64,000 nt of DNA from Anaerolineae bacterium (lineage in GTDB: Bacteria; Chloroflexota; Anaerolineae; Aggregatilineales; Phototrophicaceae): positions 1 to 64,000 of the forward strand of contig JAPKMO010000004.1 of NCBI GenBank assembly GCA_026645945.1. Direction: 5' to 3'. The notes under the pieces were generated by a model. That model was not told the origin of the DNA. It searched no databases and saw only the letters and a list, made by a program, of their open reading frames with translations. Made by a program: the position numbers and the translations under genes. Shown piece after piece: positions 42,962 to 50,539 of this stretch; position 1 is the first letter of the stretch; every line of letters starts with the position of its first letter.

Positions 42962-44719
42962 TCAGATGTTATGGCCGCGCTGCTGCCAGGCGGTTTCATC
43001 GAGCGCGAGTTCGATGAACAGCGCCGCCGACCAGCCATACATCGGGGCGGCTTTTGGCGGTCGTTCCCCTGTCAGCGGGTGGTAATACTCGTAGATGTCC
43101 GCCTGCCCCATCACCATCTCCAGTGTCTTGCGCCGCAGTTCCGCCGCCCAGTCGGCGTAGCCCGACCGCTTCAGTCCTTCCACCAGCAGGTAGTTGACAT
43201 TGACCCAGCTCGGCCCGCGCCACATTTGCCAGGGGTCGAAGGCCGGGTCATTCAGCGCCACCGTTGGCACCGGGTAAGGCGTCCAGAACTGGCGCGGGTC
43301 GGTCAGGGTCTCCACCAGCCGGTCGCTGATGGCGCGGGGCAGCCGTCCGGTCAGCAGCGGCAGCAGCCCGAAGGGCGTGCGCGTGGGCAGCATCTGGCCG
43401 TCGCGGCGGGCGCGGAACAAGCCGGCCTGCTCATCCCACAGGTGGGTGAGCATGGCATCCAGCAGCCGGTTGGCTTCGGCGCGGCGGCGGGCGGCAGCCT
43501 CAGCCTCACCCAGCGTCTCGGCGATGCGGGCCAAGCTGTCGTGCTGCAAGATCAGATAGGTGTTCAGATCGGGCGAGACGACCGGCATCCCGGCATCCCA
43601 CAGTGGGCTGTCGTCCAGGCCGGAGGAGAAGGGGTGCTGGTACAGGCACAGGCCGTCGGGGGCGCGGTTGGCGTTCATCCACCAGGCATTCCAGCGGGTG
43701 AGCGGGTCGTAGACTTCGGCCAGGAAGTCGGGATGCGGCTGGCTTTCCTGCATCTTCAGCACCGCCCAGGTGATGATGGGCGGCTTGGTGACATCGGCAT
43801 CCACCGGCTGCGTCAGGTGCGTAATCAGGCCCTCGTCGTGGATGGCATCGGGCAGCATCCCGTCGGGGCGCTGATGATCGAGGACGATGCGAAGCTGGTC
43901 TTCGGCCAGCTGCAAGTCCACATGGCGGTAAGCCAGGGCGTGGAAGACCTGATCCCAGTGCCAGACGCCGACATAGTGGACTTTGGAAGGCAGCAGCGCC
44001 TCGCGGGTGAAGAAGTAGCGGGTGTTGACCAAGCCGGCGCGCATGATCCACCAGGCGTAATCGTACTGGGGGCGGAGGTGATCGAGAACCGGCGGCGCGA
44101 CATCAAACCAGGCGTCCCAGCGGCGGCGGGCGGCGTCGAGGGCGGCGGCAGGGTCGGGGATGGAGCGGTTGAACCCCAGGCGGGGCGTGATGTTGAGCAG
44201 CAGCGACTGGCCGGCGTGGGCGTCGAGCTGGAGGGTGGCCTGGAAATGGTCAGCGTCAAGCGGTTCGATCTGGTTGGCGAGGATGTGGGCATTGGTGGTG
44301 TAGGCCAGGTTGCGTTTGCCGCGCAGGGTGGCGCCGCGAAAGTCGGTGGCGGCCTGTTGGGCATACAGGCTGAAGCGCAGGCCAAAGCGGGCGGAGGGCA
44401 GGCTGAGCAGCAGGGTTTCGGGGTCGAGGAACAGCCAGGTGAAGCGCCCCAGGGCGGTGCTGATGTGGACGGCGTGAGGTGTGGTTTCGATGGTCAGTTC
44501 GGTGAGCGGCTGGCCGTCGGCGTCGAGGAAGGTGAAGTCGGTGACAAGCGGCGGGCGCTGGCGGTAGTGGCCGACCTCGGCTTCCCACTTCACCCAGCGT
44601 TCGGCCAGGCGGATGGCGAACTGGTGCTGGCTGCGGAACAGCAGCAGGCGCGAGCCGCGATCGGTGAAGGGGATGCTGGTCAGGTTGATACGATTGTGCA
44701 GTCGTTCCGCGCCGCTCAC
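42962..44719 (-). CDS. GH63-type glycoside hydrolase, likely glucosyl- or mannosylglycerate hydrolase
   Basis: 585 residues from GTG 44719, which has GGAGG 6 bases upstream. An N-terminal beta-sandwich precedes an (alpha/alpha)6 barrel with HWDQVFHALAYRHVD (catalytic acid region), WRGPSWVNVNYL and EYYHPLTGERP, the GH63 signature set. Bacterial GH63 proteins of this size include glucosylglycerate hydrolases. The next genes upstream make glucosyl-3-phosphoglycerate, so hydrolysis of glucosylglycerate is the best reading; mannosylglycerate or trehalose-like substrates are alternatives. No signal peptide: it acts in the cytoplasm on a stored solute. Confidence 0.85.
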   Translation of the reverse strand: MSGAERLHNRINLTSIPFTDRGSRLLLFRSQHQFAIRLAERWVKWEAEVGHYRQRPPLVTDFTFLDADGQPLTELTIETTPHAVHISTALGRFTWLFLDPETLLLSLPSARFGLRFSLYAQQAATDFRGATLRGKRNLAYTTNAHILANQIEPLDADHFQATLQLDAHAGQSLLLNITPRLGFNRSIPDPAAALDAARRRWDAWFDVAPPVLDHLRPQYDYAWWIMRAGLVNTRYFFTREALLPSKVHYVGVWHWDQVFHALAYRHVDLQLAEDQLRIVLDHQRPDGMLPDAIHDEGLITHLTQPVDADVTKPPIITWAVLKMQESQPHPDFLAEVYDPLTRWNAWWMNANRAPDGLCLYQHPFSSGLDDSPLWDAGMPVVSPDLNTYLILQHDSLARIAETLGEAEAAARRRAEANRLLDAMLTHLWDEQAGLFRARRDGQMLPTRTPFGLLPLLTGRLPRAISDRLVETLTDPRQFWTPYPVPTVALNDPAFDPWQMWRGPSWVNVNYLLVEGLKRSGYADWAAELRRKTLEMVMGQADIYEYYHPLTGERPPKAAPMYGWSAALFIELALDETAWQQRGHNI

Positions 44720-44737
44720 GTTCGCCCTCCGGCCTAA

Positions 44738-44752
44738 TTCACAATTTGTGAA
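44738..44752. promoter_or_regulatory. Putative operator, 15-bp palindrome
   Basis: TTCACAA-T-TTGTGAA, a perfect inverted repeat 18 bases upstream of the GH63 start codon and downstream of a TATACT -10 candidate. The position suits a repressor site for the hydrolase gene. Confidence 0.55.
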
Positions 44753-44763
44753 AAACAAGGAAC

Positions 44764-44787
44764 AGGCCGGACAGTATAAACCGGCCT
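44764..44787 (-). promoter_or_regulatory. Hairpin with -10 element before the GH63 gene
   Basis: Stem AGGCCGG (44764-44770) with CCGGCCT (44781-44787) follows gpgS and could end its transcript. The loop holds TATACT on the minus strand (44778-44773). The -35 region is weak. Confidence 0.45.
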
Positions 44788-44843
44788 TTATATCCTTAAT
44801 TACCGAATCATGCCACCATCCGGTGGTTAAATCAACGGGGATT

Positions 44844-46646
44844 CTAAGTGGGGTCGGCGATTCCGTGTTTTTCTCGATAGGCGGGGATGGTTATCATCGG
44901 CGGGCGTTCAACATCCCCGATTTCGGCGATGTCCAGCGCAAAACGTTCCGGCTCCTGTACTACCAGCTTCATGCTGCGGTTGGCTTTATCCAGAAGCTGC
45001 ACGCCGTAGCGTCCTTCCAGGCGCGCGATAAATACCTGCAAAATCGCAAACGACATCTTGCTCAGGTTAAGCAGGGGCTGGTTATGGTGGACGCGCACTT
45101 CCAGGTCGCTCTGGGCGATTCCGGCCAGGCCGTAGCGTTCGTGGAGGTCTATAATCAGACCGGTTTCGACACCGTAACCGCTGAAAAACGGCACTTGTTC
45201 CAGCGCCTCACGCCGCCCGGCGTATTCACCTGAAAGCGGCTGAATGATGCCGGAGAGTTCGGGATAAAACAGGTTGAGAAGCGGCCTCGCCACCAGTTCG
45301 GTCACACGTCCGCCGCCAAAAGCCTGAATTTTGCCGTTCACCTGAATCGGGCGCGCATAGAAGCCTTTCACGTACTGGATTTGCTGGTGTTTGAGCAGCG
45401 GGCCGATTAACCCGTACAGAAAACGCGGGTGAATATTGGTAATGTCTGTATCCACCCAGGCGATGATGTCCCCTTTGGTCACATACAGGCTTTTCCAGAG
45501 CGCCTCGCCCTTGCCGCTAAATGAACCGACTTCATCGCGCAGGATTTCCTGATGAATATAGGTGGGGATGCCGTTTCCCTGGGCGATGGCAACGGTGTTA
45601 TCGGTCGAACTGCTGTCCATCAGCACGATCTCGTCTATCAGCGGCATATCGTCCATCAACGCTTTTTTCAGCGTGCTGATTACCGCTCCAACGGTTTCCT
45701 GTTCGTTAAGCGCCGGCAGTGCCAGGCTGATGCTCAGGCCGCGTTTTTCCTTGAGCGATACTAACTCGCGCAGATCGCTGAATTCGCCGCTGTGGAAGGT
45801 GTTTTCAGCAAACCACCGATCCACACGGGTGGATAGACTTTCTTCAGGCATCAGCAGCGGTTTCGGTTGGTGAAACTCCAGCGCTTCCTGCTGTGTGCCG
45901 CGCACCAGGACGACCGGCAGTTTCGCGCGTTGGTAGACTTCTTCCACGATGATACCGGATGGCTCACCTTTTTGGGGGCGGCGGAACGATGCGCCCATAA
46001 CCACAGCTTTATGCTCGGCAGCCTCGCGGACGATGCCGTCGGTTATAGCAGTGACGGCGGTGACGGTGCGGGCGATTTGAGGGACGGCGCGCATAACCAG
46101 TTCCAGATCGGGGGCGGTGCGGCGGCGATCGGCGGCATGGAACAGGGTGATCGAATCTTCGGCGGCCAGCGCCTGCGCCACGCGCACACCCAGCGAGATG
46201 TTGGGGCCGCCCCGCAGCGCCATCAATACATCGCCGCGGCGTTCCCACCCCTCACCGCTGACCAGCACAACGTCAGAAGGCACCAGATCAAAGATGTCGT
46301 CGGCGCTGACGCCGCCGATCAACTGGCCGGGCGCGCCGCACTGCGCCAGCAGCAGATCGGCCTCTAGGCCGGCGATATTCTCTAACACGCGCATGAAGGG
46401 CTGGTAATCCACGTAGACCTGCACTTCGTCATGCACGGAGGGATGGTTACGCGCCGCTTCGTAAATCGCATCGCGCATTGCGCGCGCCGGCAGCATTCCT
46501 TCGCTCAAGGAGACGCCTGCCTCTACCGTGACCATACCCCGGACGTGAATTTCGCCGCCTTCCGGCAACAACCGCAGCGCCAACTCGATCCAGTTATCGA
46601 GCATGGTCGCGTTAGATAAAGCCAACACCAATTTATAATCGTTCAT
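44844..46646 (-). CDS. gpgS: Glucosyl-3-phosphoglycerate synthase with universal-stress-like N-terminus
   Basis: Transfers glucose from an NDP-glucose to 3-phosphoglycerate, first step to glucosylglycerate. 600 residues from ATG 46646 (GGAGG 4-5 bases upstream, overlapping the GT4 stop as ATGA). Residues 1-280 look like two universal-stress-protein folds (AVVMGASF, GIIVEEVYQRAKLPVVLVRG). Residues 320-600 are GT81: LALPALNEQETVGAVI, MDSSSTDNTVAIA, GKGEALWKSL, WVDTDITNIHPRFLYGLIGP and the GEYAGRREALEQVPF loop. Mycobacterial GpgS is about 320 residues, so the N-terminal half is extra. No phosphatase partner lies beside it. Confidence 0.93.
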   Translation of the reverse strand: MNDYKLVLALSNATMLDNWIELALRLLPEGGEIHVRGMVTVEAGVSLSEGMLPARAMRDAIYEAARNHPSVHDEVQVYVDYQPFMRVLENIAGLEADLLLAQCGAPGQLIGGVSADDIFDLVPSDVVLVSGEGWERRGDVLMALRGGPNISLGVRVAQALAAEDSITLFHAADRRRTAPDLELVMRAVPQIARTVTAVTAITDGIVREAAEHKAVVMGASFRRPQKGEPSGIIVEEVYQRAKLPVVLVRGTQQEALEFHQPKPLLMPEESLSTRVDRWFAENTFHSGEFSDLRELVSLKEKRGLSISLALPALNEQETVGAVISTLKKALMDDMPLIDEIVLMDSSSTDNTVAIAQGNGIPTYIHQEILRDEVGSFSGKGEALWKSLYVTKGDIIAWVDTDITNIHPRFLYGLIGPLLKHQQIQYVKGFYARPIQVNGKIQAFGGGRVTELVARPLLNLFYPELSGIIQPLSGEYAGRREALEQVPFFSGYGVETGLIIDLHERYGLAGIAQSDLEVRVHHNQPLLNLSKMSFAILQVFIARLEGRYGVQLLDKANRSMKLVVQEPERFALDIAEIGDVERPPMITIPAYREKHGIADPT

Positions 46647-47869
46647 TCGACCTCCAACAACGGTAAGACGCTTTCGCGTATCAGCGTTTCCCAGCGATAT
46701 TGGCGGCGCACCCGCCCACGCAGGCGGTGGGAGGGATACGCATTCAGAACATCCAGGATGCGGGCAGCAATGGCCTCGGCGGATTCGTTGAGTGGGTGGA
46801 AATAGGTCGCATCCTGCCTGCCTGTCAGTCGAAATGCCGGGATGTCGGAGCAAAACACCGGCACGCCGGCCAGCCCAGCTTCTAGAACGGGTATGCCGAA
46901 TCCTTCCTGGACGCTGGGGAAAAACAGCGCATCAACCAGTTGGTACAGGTTCGCCATCGTTGTATCGTCGGGGATGAGCGGGGGATCGGAAAGTTCGTAC
47001 AGAAAGTGGGCTGCCGCTGTGAGGTTCAGTTCGCGGCGCAGGTCGAGCAGTTCGCCCAGATAACCGGGGTTGGCCGGGTTGTGCGGCCCCGGCGGCCCGG
47101 TGACGATCAGCCGGAAATCCTGGCCGCTGCGCTGCCGCAGGGATGCCAGCACGCGCAGCGCCAGCGCAATATTTTTGCGCCGTGTCAGCCGCGCCGGCAG
47201 CAGCAGGATGCCATCTGCGTCCAGCAGCCCCAGCCGCGATACGATGTGCTGTGTCGTTTCCGTCCACTGGAAAAAGCGTGCCGGATCAACCCCTGGTACA
47301 ACAACAGTGATCTGTTCCGGCGCGATATTCAGCAGCCCGGCCAGTTCTTCGCGTCGGGCTTCGGAAACAGTCACATAGCGTGTATCCGGCCATACCTGCC
47401 GCAGCAGGTCCCAGGGATAACCGTTGTGCAGTTCCGGCAGGTACTGCGGATTTGTCCAGGCCAGGTCATGACACCAGGCGACACAGCGCGGGGACTGCAT
47501 TTGGGCTAAAGCCGCCGTCAGCGGCAGGTTTTTGTTAAGCGAATGGGTGTTGTGCGCCAGGCACACATCGCAGCCCTCCAGCGCCGCTTGCAGGTCTTCA
47601 CCAATCTGGCGCGCCAGCGCCTCAAACGCCGGGGAGACGATACCGGCATCCAGTTCTTTTTTGACGGCCAGCACGCCGGAATGTTTGGAGCTAAAACGGG
47701 GATAGACGCGGGTTTCTACCCGGTCATCAAACGTTCCGCCGTCCCCGCTGACGACTCGAACCCGGCAGCCCAGATCGGTCAGCCCGCGCGCGTGGTAGGC
47801 GATGGTGGATTCGACCCCGCCAACGACCGGCGGGCTGGCGTAGTGCAGGATGGCGATCTGCTTGGTCAT
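46643..47869 (-). CDS. GT4-family glycosyltransferase
   Basis: 408 residues, GT-B fold. SPPVVGGVESTIAYHARGL at the N-terminus, ARLTRRKNIALALRVLA and the EX7E motif EGFGIPVLEAGLAG. It takes an NDP-sugar donor. Translationally coupled to gpgS downstream. It may extend glucosylglycerate or its phosphate with another sugar, or act on a surface glycan; the sequence does not tell. AGGAAT precedes the ATG. Confidence 0.92.
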   Translation of the reverse strand: MTKQIAILHYASPPVVGGVESTIAYHARGLTDLGCRVRVVSGDGGTFDDRVETRVYPRFSSKHSGVLAVKKELDAGIVSPAFEALARQIGEDLQAALEGCDVCLAHNTHSLNKNLPLTAALAQMQSPRCVAWCHDLAWTNPQYLPELHNGYPWDLLRQVWPDTRYVTVSEARREELAGLLNIAPEQITVVVPGVDPARFFQWTETTQHIVSRLGLLDADGILLLPARLTRRKNIALALRVLASLRQRSGQDFRLIVTGPPGPHNPANPGYLGELLDLRRELNLTAAAHFLYELSDPPLIPDDTTMANLYQLVDALFFPSVQEGFGIPVLEAGLAGVPVFCSDIPAFRLTGRQDATYFHPLNESAEAIAARILDVLNAYPSHRLRGRVRRQYRWETLIRESVLPLLEVE

Positions 47870-48005
47870 GATTCCTGCTGTTTATTAAACTCTATTACGA
47901 ATTGTTTTACTGCCGCTGATGATACCGTAATTCGCGGGGTTCTCCAAAGCCGGGATACAATATGGACTTAGTATCTGTCCATAAACCGATTGATCTGATA
48001 GCAGA

Positions 48006-48027
48006 ACAGTGGGCTTAAGCCCGCTGT
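48006..48027. repeat. Dispersed palindrome, copy 2
   Basis: ACAGTGGGCT-TA-AGCCCGCTGT, ten pairs with one G-T pair. It matches the copy at 22463-22486, and the preceding CTGTCCATAAACC and CTGATAG also match segments there. It lies in the 200-base gap between the GT4 gene and the MmcQ-like gene. Confidence 0.6.
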
Positions 48028-48069
48028 CTGGTGGGTTTACGGATAAACTCTAAGTTAAGGATGAAGCCT

Positions 48070-48423
48070 ATGGATCGAAATGAACTGCGTTTATATTGTC
48101 TTTCCAGGTGCGCTGCGGTCGAGGATTTTCCGTTTGGTGACGATGTGGCCGTTTTTAAGGTGGCGGGCAGGGTTTTTGCGCTGCTGCCGGTGGCCGGTCC
48201 GGCGCGCATCAGCCTCAAATGCGACCCCACCTGGGCGGTCGTTCTGCGGCAGACGTATCCGGCGGTCAAACCGGGCTGGCATCTGAACAAAAAACACTGG
48301 AACACCGTTGAAGTGGACGGCAGCATCGCCGACGATGAAATCCTGGAGATGGTGGAACACTCGTACCAACTAGTGGTGAAAGGGCTGACGAAAGCCGAAC
48401 GGGCGCGCCTGGAGGAGTCGTGA
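48070..48423 (+). CDS. MmcQ/YjbR-family protein
   Basis: 117 residues, the usual family length, from ATG 48070 with AAGGA 9 bases upstream. VEDFPFGDDVAVFKVAGRVFALL, SLKCDPTWAVVLRQTYP, VKPGWHLNKKHWNTV and IEHSYQLVVKGL-type end (MVEHSYQLVVKGL) match the CyaY-like YjbR fold, proposed to bind DNA. Function unknown. One base separates it from the CoA-transferase alpha gene. Confidence 0.9.
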   Translation: MDRNELRLYCLSRCAAVEDFPFGDDVAVFKVAGRVFALLPVAGPARISLKCDPTWAVVLRQTYPAVKPGWHLNKKHWNTVEVDGSIADDEILEMVEHSYQLVVKGLTKAERARLEES

Positions 48424-48424
48424 G

Positions 48425-49252
48425 TTGAAACAACATTCAACCGGCCAGCGTATGACGGAATGGATTTCGCTGCCGGAAGCGGCGGCGCTGGTTGAGGATG
48501 GTCAGACGCTTGCTCTGGGCGGCATGACGATTTACCGCCGCCCGGTGGCGTTCGTCCGGGAACTGCTGCGCCGCACCCCGCGCCCGAAAGACCTGACGCT
48601 GCTGTGTTTTACCGCCGGTTTCGAGTCGGATCTGCTGGTGGGGGCGGGCTGTGTCAGCCGCACGCGCTCAGTTTATTTCGGTCTGGAATCATTCGGTTTT
48701 GCGCCGATGTTCACCGAAGCCGCCCAGCGCGGCCAGATCGAAGTGGTCGAGGAGACGGAAGCCAGCCTGGCGTTGGGGATTCGCGCCGGAGTATCCGGGG
48801 TAGGTTTTATGCCGTCGCGGGCGTGGTTGGGGACGGATTTACCGCGCCTGCGCCCGGATGTGAAAACCGTGACCGACCCCTACAGCGGCGAAGAACTGCT
48901 GGCTTTTCCGGCTATTTCATGCGATGTGGCGGTACTGCACGGCCTGGAAGGCGACCCGCGTGGCAATGTGAAGCTGAATAATAACGTCGGCGTGGATGTT
49001 GAACTGGTGTATCTGGCAAAAACGGTGATCGTGACCGTCGAACGGATGGTGGAAAAGGTCGAACGGTCGCTGGATGGCACGTTAATTCCCGCGCCGGGCG
49101 CGACCTACATCGCCCATGCCCCGCGCGGCGCGTGGCCGACGAGCTGCTACCCGGATTACCCGCTGGCGGGGGGCGAATTTTTGCGCTACACCGATGCTTG
49201 TAATGCCGGGCGATTTGACGACTACCTGGCCGAATTTTTGCGAACGGGCTGA
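48425..49252 (+). CDS. CoA-transferase, alpha-subunit type (GctA/IpdA-like)
   Basis: 275 residues. LVEDGQTLALGGMTIYRRPVA (in part), LTLLCFTAGFESDLLVGAG, GFMPSRAWLGTDL, DPYSGEELLAFPAISCDVAVLH and ERMVEKVE match the alpha subunit of the glutaconate/IpdAB group, where a Glu in the beta or alpha chain carries CoA. TTG start is preceded by GGAGGAG at 8 bases; ATG at 48452 is an alternative. The likely partner is the beta subunit at 36410-37222, 11 kb away. Confidence 0.85.
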   Translation: MKQHSTGQRMTEWISLPEAAALVEDGQTLALGGMTIYRRPVAFVRELLRRTPRPKDLTLLCFTAGFESDLLVGAGCVSRTRSVYFGLESFGFAPMFTEAAQRGQIEVVEETEASLALGIRAGVSGVGFMPSRAWLGTDLPRLRPDVKTVTDPYSGEELLAFPAISCDVAVLHGLEGDPRGNVKLNNNVGVDVELVYLAKTVIVTVERMVEKVERSLDGTLIPAPGATYIAHAPRGAWPTSCYPDYPLAGGEFLRYTDACNAGRFDDYLAEFLRTG

Positions 49253-49260
49253 AAACGGCC

Positions 49261-49289
49261 TTGCCACAGGCCGAAACGCGCATTATACT
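49261..49289 (+). promoter_or_regulatory. Promoter of the thiamine-import operon
   Basis: TTGCCA (49261-49266), a 17-base spacer and TATACT (49284-49289), ending 15 bases before the riboswitch. Confidence 0.75.
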
Positions 49290-49303
49290 GAAAACACATA
49301 CAG

Positions 49304-49396
49304 ACCAGGGGAGTCCGTGTCAAGCGGGCTGAGAGGGCGCGTAATGCCGCGCCGACCCTTAACCTGATCCGGGTCATACCGGCGTAGGGAGTGTAG
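49304..49396 (+). ncRNA. TPP riboswitch (THI element)
   Basis: The aptamer is evident: GGGGAGTCC at the P1/P2 side, GGGCTGAGAGGGC, a variable P3 hairpin rich in CG, GACCCTTAACCTGATCCGGGTC and ATACCGGCGTAGGGAG. Thiamine pyrophosphate binds and shuts off the downstream import genes. The terminator at 49412 forms the expression platform. Confidence 0.95.
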
Positions 49397-49411
49397 CATA
49401 CCTGCCTGAGC

Positions 49412-49443
49412 AACCACCCCTACAACTAACGGGGTGGTTTTTC
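49412..49443 (+). terminator. Riboswitch-controlled terminator
   Basis: 9-bp stem AACCACCCC (49412-49420) with GGGGTGGTT (49431-49439), then TTTTTC. It is placed 16 bases after the aptamer, so TPP binding probably favours termination. Confidence 0.9.
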
Positions 49444-49501
49444 ATTTATGCTCCCGAAAAGGTCTGTCACTCGTTTATACAGAACGGAGGGAGTTTGTGA
49501 T

Positions 49502-50539
49502 ATGAAGACCCGATGGTTAGTCGTCCTGCTGCTGTTCGGCCTGGCGGCGTTCCCGGCATTTGCCCAGGACAACACGCTCACGCTCGTTACGCACGACAGC
49601 TTCAACGTCAGCGAGTCGGTGCTGGCGGCTTTCGAGGCGGAAACCGGCATCCGCGTGGAAATCCTGCGCGGCGGCGATGCCGGGACGATGTTAAACCAGT
49701 CCATCCTCAGCAAGTCTAACCCGCTGGGCGATGTGCTGTTCGGCGTGGACAATACCTTCCTGGGGCGCGCGCTGGACGAAGACCTGTTCGTGCCTTACGA
49801 GTCGCCCCTGCTGGAGAGCGTGCCGGAGGCGCTGCGGCTGGACGCCGAATTTCGCGTCACGCCGATTGATTACGGCGACGTTTGCCTGAACTACGACATC
49901 GCTTACTTCGAGAAAAATGATCTGCCGCTGCCGGCCAGCCTGCAAGACCTGACGCGCCTGGAATATAAAGGGCTGCTGGTGGTGCAGAACCCGGCTACGT
50001 CGTCTCCGGGGCTGGCGTTTTTGCTGGCGACCGTCGGCGCGTTCGGGACAGAAGGCGATTATACGTATCTGGACTTTTGGGCCGATCTGGTTGCCAACGA
50101 TGTGCTGGTGACAGAAGGGTGGGAGGATGCTTACTTCGGCCAGTTCACCGCCGGGGGAGGCGGCGGCACGCGCCCGCTGGTGGTCAGCTATGCCAGCAGC
50201 CCGCCGTTTACCATTGTGGAAGAAACCGGCCAGCCAACCACCGGGAGCATCACCGCCGATGATACCTGCTTCCGGCAGATCGAGTTCGCCGGCATCCTGC
50301 GCGGGACAGATAACCTGGAAGCCGCGCAGATGTGGATAGACTTCATGCTGGGGCCGGCCTTCCAAGAAGACCTGCCGATGCAGATGTACGTGTTCCCGGC
50401 CAACCAGAACGCGGCGCTGCCCGACGAGTTCGCGCAGTTCGCGGCCATCCCGGAAAACCCGGCGGTCGTGCCGTTTGAGGACATCAACGCTGGCCGCGAA
50501 GAATGGATACGGGCTTGGACAGAAGTCGTGCTGCGTTAA
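49502..50539 (+). CDS. thiB: Thiamine ABC transporter substrate-binding protein
   Basis: 345 residues from ATG 49502 with GGAGGGAG about 10 bases upstream. Signal peptide 1-21 (cleavage after AFA). Then LTLVTHDSFNVSESVLAAFE, VLRGGDAGTMLNQSILSK-like region, DVLFGVDNTFLGRALDED, VTPIDYGDVCLNYD and PLVVSYASSPPF, typical of TbpA/ThiB. It captures thiamine or TPP outside the membrane. First gene after the TPP riboswitch. Confidence 0.95.
   Translation: MKTRWLVVLLLFGLAAFPAFAQDNTLTLVTHDSFNVSESVLAAFEAETGIRVEILRGGDAGTMLNQSILSKSNPLGDVLFGVDNTFLGRALDEDLFVPYESPLLESVPEALRLDAEFRVTPIDYGDVCLNYDIAYFEKNDLPLPASLQDLTRLEYKGLLVVQNPATSSPGLAFLLATVGAFGTEGDYTYLDFWADLVANDVLVTEGWEDAYFGQFTAGGGGGTRPLVVSYASSPPFTIVEETGQPTTGSITADDTCFRQIEFAGILRGTDNLEAAQMWIDFMLGPAFQEDLPMQMYVFPANQNAALPDEFAQFAAIPENPAVVPFEDINAGREEWIRAWTEVVLR

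Noticed and set aside
43600-43625. Third copy of the ACAGTGGGCT palindrome
   Set aside because: CCCACAGTGGGCTGTC inside the GH63 gene lacks the second arm and lies in conserved coding sequence; chance match.
42971-44737. Open frame of 588 codons on the plus strand opposite the GH63 gene
   Set aside because: It is a GC-rich antisense shadow: no recognisable motif, Gln/Gly/Val-rich composition, while the minus strand carries full GH63 motifs.
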